From NCBI RefSeq assembly GCF_002113125.1, contig NZ_NEJP01000017.1, positions 1 through 64,000 on the forward strand: a stretch of DNA of 64,000 bases, given 5' to 3'. The stretch's first letter is position 1, and the number at the start of each line of letters is the position of its first letter. The position numbers were made by a program, and so were the translations under genes. Shown here one piece after another: positions 10,262 to 18,416 of the stretch. The notes under the pieces were generated by a model, which saw nothing but the letters and a program-made list of their open reading frames with translations, did not search any database and was not told where the DNA came from. This DNA comes from Pseudomonas sp. B20(2017) (GTDB lineage: Bacteria > Pseudomonadota > Gammaproteobacteria > Pseudomonadales > Pseudomonadaceae).

Positions 10262-11608
10262 ATGCACCCTTTACTGTCCAAAACCGCGACCGTGCTGGTC
10301 GTGAGCGCTCTGGCCCAGGGCATTGCCCAGGCCGCTCTGTTCGCCGTCGACCCAGGTCCCTACACACCGGCCAATGGCGGTTTCGCCAGCTGGTATCAGG
10401 ACAGCCACGGTCGCACGCTGGATCTGTGCCTGTCCAAAGCACTCAGCTCCCGCGTACCGAGCACACCCGGCGCCCCGTCGTACATGTGCTCGCTGCTGCC
10501 GACCCCCGGCGTGTTCGATGACGCGCAGCCGATCGTGTTCCCCACCAACTTCCCCGATGAAGCGTTCTGGTTCACCGGCGAAACCACCATCGTCGATGCA
10601 GCACGCGGAATCGACCTGACTTACGTCAGCGCCATCGAAGCCGCGTTCGCCGCCGAAGAACCGGTGGAAGGCGATCAGGTCAGCTTCGCGCGGATCCGCA
10701 TCCGGGTCGACGTGCCCACCGCCGGCACCTACGTCATCACCCACCCGTACGGCGTCGATGTATTCACCGTCGATACCCCCGGCCGGCGCGCGATCAACAT
10801 GACCCGCGACATCGGCATCGGCACCCCGCAAACCTACGACGGCGCGCTCAAGGGTGACATCGGTCCGTTCCTGCGCAGCGTCAACGGGCCGTACACCGAG
10901 ACCAATCCGTTGACCGGCGCGGCCGAACAGTTTGTTGGCGATCCGAACCTCAACGAAGCGGTCACCGGCAGCCCGTTCAACACCAACTACGTACGCATCG
11001 AAGGCCCGGGCGGCATCGACCTGCGCAGCACGACTTTCGCCGTGTCCGGCAAGTTGTCGACAGTAGTGCGGCCAACGCCTCTGATCACCGAGCGCAGCAC
11101 CTACTCGCGCAAGCCCGGCGAAAGCGCACCAGTGGCCCAACAAGACGTGTTCGTCAAAGCCCCGCCCGCGCCGGGCACCGCCGCCATCACCAGCAGCACG
11201 CCCGTGGTGAACATGACAGAAGCCGACAGCACCGGCAGCTGGTACGCGCAATCGTCGGTCAACCCGACCTTGCCGACCGTGCTGCAAGTGACCGCCGACA
11301 ACCACCTGGCCATCGCCACGAGTTCGCCCACCACCCTGCCCATGAACCTGACCGACCTGGTGGTGATCCAGCGGGCCGAGTACAGCCTGAACTCCGGGCA
11401 ATTGACCGTGATCGCGTCGACCAGTGACGAAACCTCGCCACCGGTACTCACCGTCACGTCCGACGGCGGCGCCGCCATCGGCGCCCTGGGCGGCGACGGC
11501 GCGGTGAAAAGCCTGACGACCGGCATCTCGCCGATTCCACCGGCCAGGGTTCGGGTGACGTCGTCCAACGGCGGCAGCGATACCGAAGAAGTGGTCATCG
11601 TGCAATGA
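10262..11608 (+). CDS. secreted protein of unknown family, paralogue of the next gene
   Basis: A 448-residue protein with a signal peptide (MHPLLSKTATVLVVSALAQGIAQA). Residues about 25-290 align along their length with the protein starting at 11644, sharing VDPGPYT, SSRVP, YMC-LLP, EAFWF, SFARIRIRV, ITHPYGV, TPGRRAIN, GPFLRS-NGPYTE and FVGDPN-EAVTGSPF. The remainder is Thr/Ser/Val rich and looks like beta-sandwich repeats, ending with GGSDTEEVVIVQ. Two Cys are conserved between the paralogues. I do not recognise a characterised family. It is the first gene of a plus-strand run ending in csgB and csgA, and probably acts outside the cell or in the fibre matrix. A cell-surface adhesin or matrix role is possible but unproven. 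Confidence 0.75.
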   Translation: MHPLLSKTATVLVVSALAQGIAQAALFAVDPGPYTPANGGFASWYQDSHGRTLDLCLSKALSSRVPSTPGAPSYMCSLLPTPGVFDDAQPIVFPTNFPDEAFWFTGETTIVDAARGIDLTYVSAIEAAFAAEEPVEGDQVSFARIRIRVDVPTAGTYVITHPYGVDVFTVDTPGRRAINMTRDIGIGTPQTYDGALKGDIGPFLRSVNGPYTETNPLTGAAEQFVGDPNLNEAVTGSPFNTNYVRIEGPGGIDLRSTTFAVSGKLSTVVRPTPLITERSTYSRKPGESAPVAQQDVFVKAPPAPGTAAITSSTPVVNMTEADSTGSWYAQSSVNPTLPTVLQVTADNHLAIATSSPTTLPMNLTDLVVIQRAEYSLNSGQLTVIASTSDETSPPVLTVTSDGGAAIGALGGDGAVKSLTTGISPIPPARVRVTSSNGGSDTEEVVIVQ

Positions 11609-11643
11609 ACGCTCACATGCCCAGATCCGCATCAGGAGGCATC

Positions 11644-13878
11644 ATGAACAAGTGGCCACGTTTCGCGCTCAACGCGCTCGGGCTGACAATCTCGCTGACC
11701 GGCAGTGCGTTCGCGCAACTGGCCGCCGTCGATCCCGGCCCCTACACCTTCGCCACCGGGAAATTCCCGATGTGGTATCAGGACAACAATCAACTGTCGA
11801 TGGAGCTCTGCCAGTCGCGCGCAGCGAGCTCGCGGGTGCCGGTCAGCACCCCACCGGCGTACATGTGCACCCTGCTGCCGGAACCGGGCATCTTCGATGA
11901 CAGCCTGCCGATGGTGTTCCCTGATAACTGGCCGCCGGAAGCGTTCTGGTTCCTGGCTGAAACCGCGATCCCCAACAACGGCGCCGGTTTCGGTGTCGAC
12001 GCCTACGTCGCAGGCATCGAAGCGGCGTTCGCCTCGGAGAATCCGGTCGATGGCGATCAGCAAAGCTTCGCGCGGATCCGCATCCGGGTGAACGTACCGG
12101 TGGCCGGCACCTACACCATCACCCACCCGTACGGTGTTGAAACGGTCAACGTCACCACACCGGGCCGGCGGGCGATCAACATCACCAAGGACGTCGGCAT
12201 CGGCGCGCCGGGCAACTTCAGCGGAGCGCTCAACGGCGCCATCGGCCCATTCCTGCGCAGCATTAACGGCCCGTACACCGAAGTGAACCCGGACACCGGC
12301 GGCATCGAAACCTTCGTCGGCGATCCGAACCTCACCGAAGCGGTGACCGGCAGCCCGTTCGACACCAACTTCCTGCGGATCGATGGTCCTTCCGGCGTTG
12401 GCTCGATTCAGACCAATCTGTTCACCGTTGCCGGCAAGGTCCTCGACAATCGTCAGCAAACCCAAGTCGCCATCGACCGCGCCACCTATCGCCGGACCTC
12501 GGCCGGTGTGCGCGCCGAGGTGTTCGCCAAGGCCGACAGCAGCTCGACCCTGTGCTTCCGCGAAACCGTGGCGTTGCTGCCCGGCCCACCGCCGACGCCG
12601 TGCCAGACCAGCCTGCTGGGCGACAACAACGGGTTGTTCTTCGGCCAGCGTCTGGGTACCGGTACCCTGCCGTCGGTGGTGGTCGTGACCGCCACCAACC
12701 CGGCCGGCACTACCCGTCCGACGGCCGTCTCGGCCAAGCTCACCGACGTGGTGAAAATCCAGACCGCGCGCTACAGCTGGGCCAACCACAGCCTGTTGAT
12801 CGAAGCGACTTCGACGGATGAAGTCGCGGTGCCGGACATGGTTGCGCAGGGTTACGGACGTCTGTCCAAGTCCGGCACCCTGCAACGCATCACCGTCGCC
12901 GACCTGACCCAACCACCCGCCACCGTTACGGTGAAATCCGCTGCCGGCGGCAGCGATACCGAGGCGGTCGTAGTCGTCGGCACCGCGCCTGACACCGGTG
13001 AAAACCAGGCACCGCTGTCCGTCGCCGACACCGGCAGCACCAGCTTCGGCGTGCCGATCACCCTCAGCCTGTTGACCAACGACAGCGACCCGGATGGCAA
13101 CGTACCGCTGACCATCACTGCGCTGACTCAACCGGCCGCAGGCCAGGGCACCGTCGCCCTGAACGGCACCACATCGGTGGTCTACACCCCGCCCGCCGTG
13201 GTCAACGCGCCGCTGACCACAACCTTCACCTACAAGGCCCAGGACAGCAAAGGCCTGGCCTCGGTGAACCCGGCGACCGTGACGGTGACCGTCGCGCCCA
13301 ACCGGCCACCGACCGCCGTCGCCGACAGCGTTGCCACGCTGGGTGTCGCGATTCCGATCAACGTGCTGGCCAACGACACCGATCCGGAAGGCAACACACC
13401 GCTGGGCGTCGCCAGCCTGACCCAACCGCCGGCAGGACGCGGCACGGTCAGCACTGACGGCACGGTGATCACCTACACCCCACCGGCCACCGTGACCACG
13501 GCCTTCACCACGACCTTCACCTACATCGCCCGGGACAGCTTCAACGCCCAGTCGACGCCGGCGACCGTCACGGTGCAAGTGTCGCCACGGCCAGCGGCGG
13601 AAACCTTCACGATCACCACCTCGACGGTGCAGGCGAGATCCGGCGGCCGCTTCAACTGGGACTTCGCCGGCACCTCGTCGGTGACCACCGGCAATACCAT
13701 CACCGTGCAGGTCACCACCCCGAGCGGATTGGTGACGCTGGGCACAACCACGGTGCCGGTGACCGGACGCTGGCGGCTGACGCTGAACAACACGCTGGTA
13801 GTGCCATCGGCCAACCCGACCGCCACCATCCGTTCGTCCCAAGGCACCGTGCGCACGGTGTCGGTAACCACCCTCTGA
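11644..13878 (+). CDS. large secreted protein with C-terminal cadherin/Ig-like repeats
   Basis: 744 residues. The start at 11644 follows a perfect AGGAGG seven bases upstream; an earlier ATG at 11605 lacks support. A signal peptide (about 25 residues, ending GSAFA) precedes a region of about 260 residues homologous to the protein at 10262. After about residue 450 come two tandem bacterial cadherin/Ig-like repeats, recognisable by NQAPLSVADTGSTSFG with NDSDPDGN and by NRPPTAVADSVATLG with NDTDPEGN, then a third beta-rich end. Such repeats are typical of adhesins and often bind calcium through DPDGN loops. The gene is 35 bp after its paralogue and 93 bp before csgB, so the four genes probably form one operon. 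A matrix or adhesive function is inferred. Confidence 0.75.
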   Translation: MNKWPRFALNALGLTISLTGSAFAQLAAVDPGPYTFATGKFPMWYQDNNQLSMELCQSRAASSRVPVSTPPAYMCTLLPEPGIFDDSLPMVFPDNWPPEAFWFLAETAIPNNGAGFGVDAYVAGIEAAFASENPVDGDQQSFARIRIRVNVPVAGTYTITHPYGVETVNVTTPGRRAINITKDVGIGAPGNFSGALNGAIGPFLRSINGPYTEVNPDTGGIETFVGDPNLTEAVTGSPFDTNFLRIDGPSGVGSIQTNLFTVAGKVLDNRQQTQVAIDRATYRRTSAGVRAEVFAKADSSSTLCFRETVALLPGPPPTPCQTSLLGDNNGLFFGQRLGTGTLPSVVVVTATNPAGTTRPTAVSAKLTDVVKIQTARYSWANHSLLIEATSTDEVAVPDMVAQGYGRLSKSGTLQRITVADLTQPPATVTVKSAAGGSDTEAVVVVGTAPDTGENQAPLSVADTGSTSFGVPITLSLLTNDSDPDGNVPLTITALTQPAAGQGTVALNGTTSVVYTPPAVVNAPLTTTFTYKAQDSKGLASVNPATVTVTVAPNRPPTAVADSVATLGVAIPINVLANDTDPEGNTPLGVASLTQPPAGRGTVSTDGTVITYTPPATVTTAFTTTFTYIARDSFNAQSTPATVTVQVSPRPAAETFTITTSTVQARSGGRFNWDFAGTSSVTTGNTITVQVTTPSGLVTLGTTTVPVTGRWRLTLNNTLVVPSANPTATIRSSQGTVRTVSVTTL

Positions 13879-13884
13879 GCCCAC

Positions 13885-13926
13885 GCCCCACCCACCCCAC
13901 ACCGTTCAAAGCGGAGTGGGTGGGGC
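13885..13926 (+). other. intra-operon hairpin between the adhesin-like gene and csgB
   Basis: Arms GCCCCACCCAC and GTGGGTGGGGC pair over 11 bp. There is no T-run after it, so it is not a standard terminator. It could set the ratio between the upstream genes and csgBA by processing or attenuation. Confidence 0.5.
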
Positions 13927-13971
13927 CCGCTCAGCCCGGATTCCAGCTTCAGGACAACACAGGACAACGCC

Positions 13972-14433
13972 ATGAACACGCCGACCGCCGCCCTGCTTTG
14001 CCTGCTCGCCTTGTGCGGCAGTGCGGGCGTGCGCGCCGACGACCTGATGGAAAACGATGACCTGGCGCCCTCCACCGACCTCGGTGAACTGCCGGCCCCG
14101 GTGGGCCAGCAAGCGCTGATCGACCAGAACGGCCAGGTCAACGTTGCCTTGCTTGAACAAAACGGTCAGTCGCTGCTCGGGCGGATCGTGCAGTCGGGCA
14201 GCAATCAGGAGGCGTACATCCTGCAACAAGGCAGCGACCTGATGGCCTTGATCACGCAAAACGGTTCCGGCAACGCCGCATCCATCACACAAAACGGCAG
14301 CCACAACCGCGCGCAGATTTCGCAAAACGGCAACAACAACGACGCCAGCATCGAGCAGGCCGGCACGGGGCTGCAGAGCGCCGTGACCCAGTCGGGCAAC
14401 GGAATGAGCGTCTCGGTCAAGCAATACCGCTAA
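13972..14433 (+). CDS. csgB: curli nucleator/minor subunit CsgB-like
   Basis: A 153-residue exported protein (signal peptide ending GVRAD). After an acidic linker it carries repeats of the curlin type, such as LITQNGSGNAASITQNGSHN and AQISQNGNNNDASIEQAG, about 22 residues each with regularly spaced Gln, Gly and Asn. Length is close to E. coli CsgB (151). The last repeat ends in a basic residue (VSVKQYR), as known for CsgB, which is thought to anchor and nucleate CsgA fibres at the cell surface. It lies 26 bp before csgA. csgE, csgF and csgG are present on the other strand at 18.4-20.1 kb; csgD and csgC were not seen. Confidence 0.85.
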   Translation: MNTPTAALLCLLALCGSAGVRADDLMENDDLAPSTDLGELPAPVGQQALIDQNGQVNVALLEQNGQSLLGRIVQSGSNQEAYILQQGSDLMALITQNGSGNAASITQNGSHNRAQISQNGNNNDASIEQAGTGLQSAVTQSGNGMSVSVKQYR

Positions 14434-14459
14434 AGCCCTGCAACCTTGGAGAGTTCATC

Positions 14460-15911
14460 ATGTTCAAACTGACGCCCCTCACCGCCGCGATCCTGGTCAT
14501 GATCAGTGCCCAGGCCATGGCCGATGACAGTGTTTCAACCCAGAACCAGTTCGGGACTGCCAACATCGCCGATGTGAAACAGACCCAGTCCTCATTCAGC
14601 ACCGCCACCCAGACCCAACTGGGGGAAGGCAACAACGCGGCCGCCGTGCAGGACACCGCCACCAGCGTCATCACCCAAGACGCTGTCGGCGACTACAACG
14701 CCGGTTACGCCGAACAGTTGTTCGAAGACAACAGCACCATCACCCAGCAACAGACCGGCGCCTTCAACACCGCCCACGCCAGCCAGTCCCTGGGCTTCGG
14801 CGCCGGCAACCAGGCGCTGCAACTACAGCAAGGCACCGGCAACTTCTCGTTCGTCTACCAGGACTCGCAGAACGGCAGCGAAGGCAAGACCTTCCAGTTC
14901 GGCGACAGCAACGAAGCCAACATCGAGCAACTGTACGAAGGCACCGGCAACAGCTCGGTGATCACCCAGTACGGCACCGCCAACTACGGCACCGCCGAAC
15001 AAGTGCTGCACAACGGCGGGCAGATCGGCATCAACCAGGCCGGCGCAACCAACTACGCCTACGGCGACCAGCGCAACGGCACCGGCGGCAACATCACCAT
15101 CAACCAGTTCGGCAACCTCAACGGCACCGAAATCTGGCAAGACTCGCAACTGGCAAGCCAGGCCACCGTCAACCAATACGGCGACAGCAACGAAACCGTG
15201 GTCGACCAGAGCTTCGGCGAAAACAACACCGCCGCCGTCACCCAGGTCGGCAACACCAACGCCATCTACGCCGACCAGTTCGAATCGGTCAACTCGACGC
15301 TTGCGCTGTATCAAGTCGGCAACGGCAACGTGCACTTCACCTACCAGAACGGCGACGGCCACGTGCTCAACGCCACCTCGGCGGGTGACAACAACAAGGT
15401 CTACGCCAGCAACTGGAAAGGCCCGCAACATGGCGGCCAGTTCGGCAGCAACCAGCGCGCCACGGTCAATCAGACCGGCAACGGCAACATCGCCAGCTTC
15501 ACCCAGGACGGCATCGGCCAGATCATGACCACCAATCAGACCGGCACTGGCAACAAGACGACGGTCAGCCAGGCGGATTCCTACAACGAGCTGTACTTCG
15601 ATCAGAACGGCAGCGACAACATCCTCATCGCCGACCAACGCGGCACCACCAACCTGGTTCAGGGCTCGTCGAACGGCTCGGGCAACAGCGCCGAATTCGA
15701 TCAATCCGGCACCGGCAACCAGGCGTACACCGCGCAGTTGTATGGCAGCGACAACATGATCACCGTGAAACAGGCTGACACCATGAACGTGGCGTACGTG
15801 ACCCAGGGCGGCACCGGGAACATTGCCAATGTGGATCAGAGCGGGATGACGCAGACCGCGAATATTCAACAGTTCGGGTCGGCTAACCAGGCGACGGTTT
15901 TGCAGCAGTAA
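14460..15911 (+). CDS. csgA: oversized curli major subunit CsgA-like
   Basis: A 483-residue exported protein, about three times the length of E. coli CsgA (151). After the signal peptide (ending SAQAMA) almost the whole chain consists of curlin repeats of about 20-25 residues, for example VNQTGNGNIASFTQDG and VKQADTMNVAYVTQGG, roughly twenty in number, predicted to stack as a beta-solenoid amyloid. Asp and Glu are common inside the repeats, which would give an acidic fibre. A ribosome site (TTGGAGAG) precedes the start and a strong terminator follows. Export would need CsgG/E/F, encoded in this window. Expansion of repeats could reflect internal duplication; the repeats have diverged, so it is not a recent event. 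Confidence 0.85.
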   Translation: MFKLTPLTAAILVMISAQAMADDSVSTQNQFGTANIADVKQTQSSFSTATQTQLGEGNNAAAVQDTATSVITQDAVGDYNAGYAEQLFEDNSTITQQQTGAFNTAHASQSLGFGAGNQALQLQQGTGNFSFVYQDSQNGSEGKTFQFGDSNEANIEQLYEGTGNSSVITQYGTANYGTAEQVLHNGGQIGINQAGATNYAYGDQRNGTGGNITINQFGNLNGTEIWQDSQLASQATVNQYGDSNETVVDQSFGENNTAAVTQVGNTNAIYADQFESVNSTLALYQVGNGNVHFTYQNGDGHVLNATSAGDNNKVYASNWKGPQHGGQFGSNQRATVNQTGNGNIASFTQDGIGQIMTTNQTGTGNKTTVSQADSYNELYFDQNGSDNILIADQRGTTNLVQGSSNGSGNSAEFDQSGTGNQAYTAQLYGSDNMITVKQADTMNVAYVTQGGTGNIANVDQSGMTQTANIQQFGSANQATVLQQ

Positions 15912-15925
15912 GTGTTGGGTGTTGG

Positions 15926-15957
15926 AAAACCGCGATCTTGAGGTCGCGGTTTTTTTT
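15926..15957 (+). terminator. rho-independent terminator of the csgBA operon
   Basis: AACCGCGA-loop-TCGCGGTT hairpin followed by a run of eight T, 15-45 bp after the csgA stop. Confidence 0.9.
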
Positions 15958-16177
15958 GCGCTGACGCTTGAGTGGCGTCCTACGGAAAACGGAACGTTTT
16001 CAGAAATTCGAGGAGTTTTCTGACGAATTCTGGCGGTTGGCCGTCGGAAGTGCAGGCTCTAGGATTTGCCGGGACAACTTGATCCCATGGAGCTTGGCCT
16101 ACATGCAATTCATCCAGACAGCGACGACAGCGATACCGTTAACGAATAGACTTCCAGGCACCCAACCCGGAGGTTCC

Positions 16178-16384
16178 ATGATCGACCCGTCTTTGATCGA
16201 CCCACTGTGCCCGGTTGTTTCGGATATTGATCCTGAGGAGCAGGCTGCGAGTTATGACCGTTGGTTGATCGCCAAAATACAAGCTTCCATGAATGACCCA
16301 CGTCCGAGCATTCCTAATGATCAGGTGATGGCCGAAATGCATGCCCTGATGGAAGCAAAGCGTAAAAAATACGATGCAGGTTGA
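16178..16384 (+). CDS. type II antitoxin-like stability determinant
   Basis: A 68-residue protein beginning MIDPSLIDP after GGAGGTTCC. It resembles short Pseudomonas proteins annotated as stability determinants or antitoxins, with the core EEQAASYDRW, DDPRPSIP and QVMAEM. A related protein is encoded at 16853-17080 on the other strand. Its stop overlaps the start of a parE-like reading frame by 11 bp, the usual antitoxin-toxin arrangement, but that toxin frame is broken. A longer frame back to 15968 exists but has no ribosome site and no family similarity. Confidence 0.75.
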   Translation: MIDPSLIDPLCPVVSDIDPEEQAASYDRWLIAKIQASMNDPRPSIPNDQVMAEMHALMEAKRKKYDAG

Positions 16385-16642
16385 GTGGCAGCCCGAAGCT
16401 CGGGCTGACTCCTGCACATTCTTGACTACATCAGTGACCGTAATTTCAAAGCGGCTAACAAGCTTTCAAACGCTATCGAAGCCGCCACGGTTACCCTTAC
16501 CAAACATCCACACCTCTATCGAGTGGGGCGAACTCCCGGCACTCGTGAGATGGTCGTACATCCCAACTACCTGCTCATTTACCAAGCGGTGGGCCGGATA
16601 AATATTCTGGGCGTTGTGCACGCACGTCAGGAATATCCGTGA
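16374..16642 (+). pseudogene. parE/relE-family toxin gene broken by a frameshift
   Basis: The start MQVEWQPEARAD is in the frame of ATG 16374, while the rest (HILDYISDRNFKAANKL, HLYRVGRTPGTREM, YLLIYQAVGRINILGVVHAR) lies in the -1 frame from about 16409 to the TGA at 16642. Together they give a normal ParE-type toxin of about 89 residues. One base is missing near 16409-16412. From ATG the intact frame runs out of family after 12 residues and stops at 16601. No slippery heptamer is seen at the junction, so a real loss-of-function deletion (or a sequencing error) is more likely than programmed frameshifting. Confidence 0.75.
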
Positions 16643-16688
16643 TGTGGCGCTCGGTCACAGAATGAATAACCTCACTGAAGCAAAAAAT

Positions 16689-16718
16689 GCGCTCCCTTTT
16701 GGGGGCGTTTTTTTTTTC
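16689..16718 (+). terminator. rho-independent terminator after the toxin pseudogene
   Basis: GCGCTCCC-TTTT-GGGGGCG hairpin followed by a T-run of ten bases, about 45 bp after the parE stop. Confidence 0.85.
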
Positions 16719-16735
16719 GCTGGTGCTTGAGTCGT

Positions 16736-16858
16736 TGATCGTTCCCACGTCGAACCGACTCGGGAAATGCCTCAAGGGACGCACCGCGTTCCAGCTCGCG
16801 AATTTGACGCGGAGCGTCAGGGGCTGCATTCCCACGCAGAGCGTTGGAACGATCAATC
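16736..16858. repeat. dispersed GATCGTTCCCACG repeat pair
   Basis: Two inverted units with GATCGTTCCCACG at one end and GGAACGATCAATC at the other, enclosing GACGCGGAGCGTC-type hairpins. The same family occurs at 17871-17922 and 50945-51053. It is a common Pseudomonas intergenic repeat and fills most of the gap between the terminator and the next gene. Confidence 0.7.
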
Positions 16859-17080
16859 TGGTGCTGCGGTGCAGTCCTTGTTCGACGCCTCAAGTGCCTC
16901 GTACCTGCGTTGAGCCTCTTCCATCAATACCTGTATTTCAGCCATCACTTGCTCATGCGGAATACTTGGACGCGGGTCATCGATTGACGCTTGGACTTCG
17001 GCACGGAACCAGCGGTCGTAGCTGGCGGCCTGCTCTTCGCTTTCGAAGTCTGAAACGACTTCTGAAATCAGCGGATCCAT
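16853..17080 (-). CDS. orphan antitoxin-like stability determinant, second copy
   Basis: A 75-residue protein starting MDPLISEVVSDFESEEQ. It shares EEQAASYDRW, DDPRPSIP and QVMAE with the protein at 16178-16384. No toxin reading frame follows it on the minus strand; the next 100 bp are repeat sequence, so it appears to be an orphan antitoxin. It could buffer toxins encoded elsewhere. The family is recognised only by similarity to short Pseudomonas proteins. Confidence 0.65.
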   Translation of the reverse strand: MDPLISEVVSDFESEEQAASYDRWFRAEVQASIDDPRPSIPHEQVMAEIQVLMEEAQRRYEALEASNKDCTAAPD

Positions 17081-17101
17081 GGTGACTCCAGTTTGAATGT
17101 G

Positions 17102-17138
17102 AAAAACGCGACCCCATTGCCGGGTCGCGTTTTTTTAT
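17102..17138. terminator. bidirectional terminator
   Basis: ACGCGACCC and GGGTCGCGT arms around a short loop, with A-run on the left and T-run on the right. It separates the orphan antitoxin from the DUF6124 gene and probably ends the latter on the minus strand. Confidence 0.8.
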
Positions 17139-17154
17139 TGGGGACGGTGCTTGA

Positions 17155-17535
17155 TCAGTCTTTCAGCTCGACGTGATCCAAGGCCTGATTTACGGCAAGT
17201 TCACCCAACATGAGGATCTGCGCGATGCCCAGGGCAGTCTTGCGGTGGGCGGGGTCGAGGGTGGCGGCGAAGTTGTTGAGCATTTCGCTGGCCGAGCCCA
17301 GGGATTCGCTGGCGTTGGCGAGCAAGGATTCGGTGTTGTAGGCCGGGTTGGCGAGGTACATCGGGGCGGGTTCGTTGACGCTGCCCATGATGTGGGCGCC
17401 GGGGCAGAGGTAATGATCGAGGGCGCGTTCGGCGGCTTCGTGGAGTTTTCTGGAGGTGGTGGAGGTGTATGGGGAGGTTGGGTCGGTTTCGAGGTTGGCT
17501 TCGTTTTCGGGTGGGTTTGGTGTTGGTTTGAACAT
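17155..17535 (-). CDS. DUF6124-type protein
   Basis: A 126-residue cytoplasmic protein starting MFKPTPNPPE, with CGGAG before the start. The core is KLHEAAERALDHYLCP followed by a helical region ending ALGIAQILMLGELAVNQALDHVELKD. A paralogue at 51089-51460 shares both segments. The family is widespread in Pseudomonas with no known function. Both copies follow a structured leader (see 17592-17666), which suggests post-transcriptional control. No signal peptide or catalytic motif is seen. Confidence 0.75.
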   Translation of the reverse strand: MFKPTPNPPENEANLETDPTSPYTSTTSRKLHEAAERALDHYLCPGAHIMGSVNEPAPMYLANPAYNTESLLANASESLGSASEMLNNFAATLDPAHRKTALGIAQILMLGELAVNQALDHVELKD

Positions 17536-17591
17536 GGTGAATCTCCGATCCTGAAATGAAGCTGGCCCATTCGGTTTCCGAACGAATGGGT

Positions 17592-17666
17592 GGCAGCTGT
17601 ACGCAGGCTGGAAACCCGGGGAACGGAGAACCCGGTTGACCCGAAGGTCTCCCGCGCACAGCCGCC
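17592..17666 (-). ncRNA. structured 5' leader RNA of the DUF6124 gene (copy 1)
   Basis: On the mRNA strand GGCGGCTGTGCGC pairs with GCGTACAGCTGCC over 13 bp (two G-U pairs), enclosing a GACC-TTCG-GGTC hairpin and a second weaker hairpin. The same fold occurs at 51516-51587 before the other DUF6124 gene, and several stem positions differ while staying paired. It ends 56 bases before the coding start. It may be a regulatory RNA element; ligand unknown. Confidence 0.55.
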
Positions 17667-18416
17667 ATAACGGAGTGCACACTTTTCAAGGTGCGCAAGC
17701 ATACGTTATGAAAAGCGCTTGTGCGCTCGGTTCTAGTCGGGGTTTCCAATCCCGATCGCTGAATTGGCAGCGACCGAAACAGGCTAGAGCCCACGCTTCC
17801 GACGGACAACCTGAAAACCTTGTGGGAAGGATCGGCAAAACCGAAACAACTTTTAAACATTCAAGAATGGAACGCGGAGCGTCCCGGGCTGCATTCCCAC
17901 GCGGAGCGTGGGAACGATCAATCGAGTGCGGACGCTCGCTACCACACAAGCCTCACGTACACCCGAAAGTGATCGGTCGGCTGTCAGGCCGCCATCGCGA
18001 GCAAGCTCGCTCCCACAGAAAAGCAGGAGCCAAACAACCCAGCTCCAGCTTTTGCTTCTCACCACTCAACACAATGAGCGTTAGCTCGAGTACCGCTCTT
18101 GCCGTGCCGGCCCCTTCGGAAGGCTGAGTGGAGGGATTTATCCGGGGGTGGGAGCGCAGCGACCGTGCGGCGAAGCCGCATGCATCGAGAGGAGGTGCAG
18201 CGAAGCAAACCGGAGGCGATGCCCCCGGATGAATCCCGGAGCGAAGGAACCCCGAGCCCCAGCGAGGGGCCGAACGCCGGGGCCAAGCCTTTTGCTTACT
18301 TTTTGGCGTTTGAAAAAGTGAGCCGCTGTAAGAGCGGAACCGCCAGCGGCAACACCCGAAGAAACGGATATTCACCCAACCCAACAAGAACCTGGTCGGC
18401 CCGAAGGCCGCCACGT
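17667..18416. repeat. 750 bp intergenic region made of dispersed repeats
   Basis: No convincing gene was seen. The region contains a GATCGTTCCCACG-type repeat (17871-17922), a REP copy (17994-18018) and from about 18100 a block rich in small hairpins (CGGCGAAGCCGC, GGCGCCGGGGCC-like, CCGCCAGCGG). Open frames here have no signal, ribosome site or family similarity. The last block resembles long intergenic repeats found many times in fluorescent Pseudomonas genomes, but I cannot confirm copy number from one window. Confidence 0.5.
17994..18018. repeat. REP element
   Basis: CGCGAGCAAGCTCGCTCCCAC, the complement of the copies at 34.1 and 43.5 kb. Confidence 0.85.

Noticed and set aside
13885..13926. 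Hairpin as a terminator before csgB
   Set aside because: No T-run follows it; recorded only as an intra-operon hairpin.
15968..16177. N-terminal extension of the first antitoxin-like gene
   Set aside because: No ribosome site or family similarity; the ATG at 16178 has GGAGG upstream.
16400..16420. Programmed -1 frameshift in the parE-like gene
   Set aside because: No slippery heptamer or downstream structure is evident; a simple base loss explains it.
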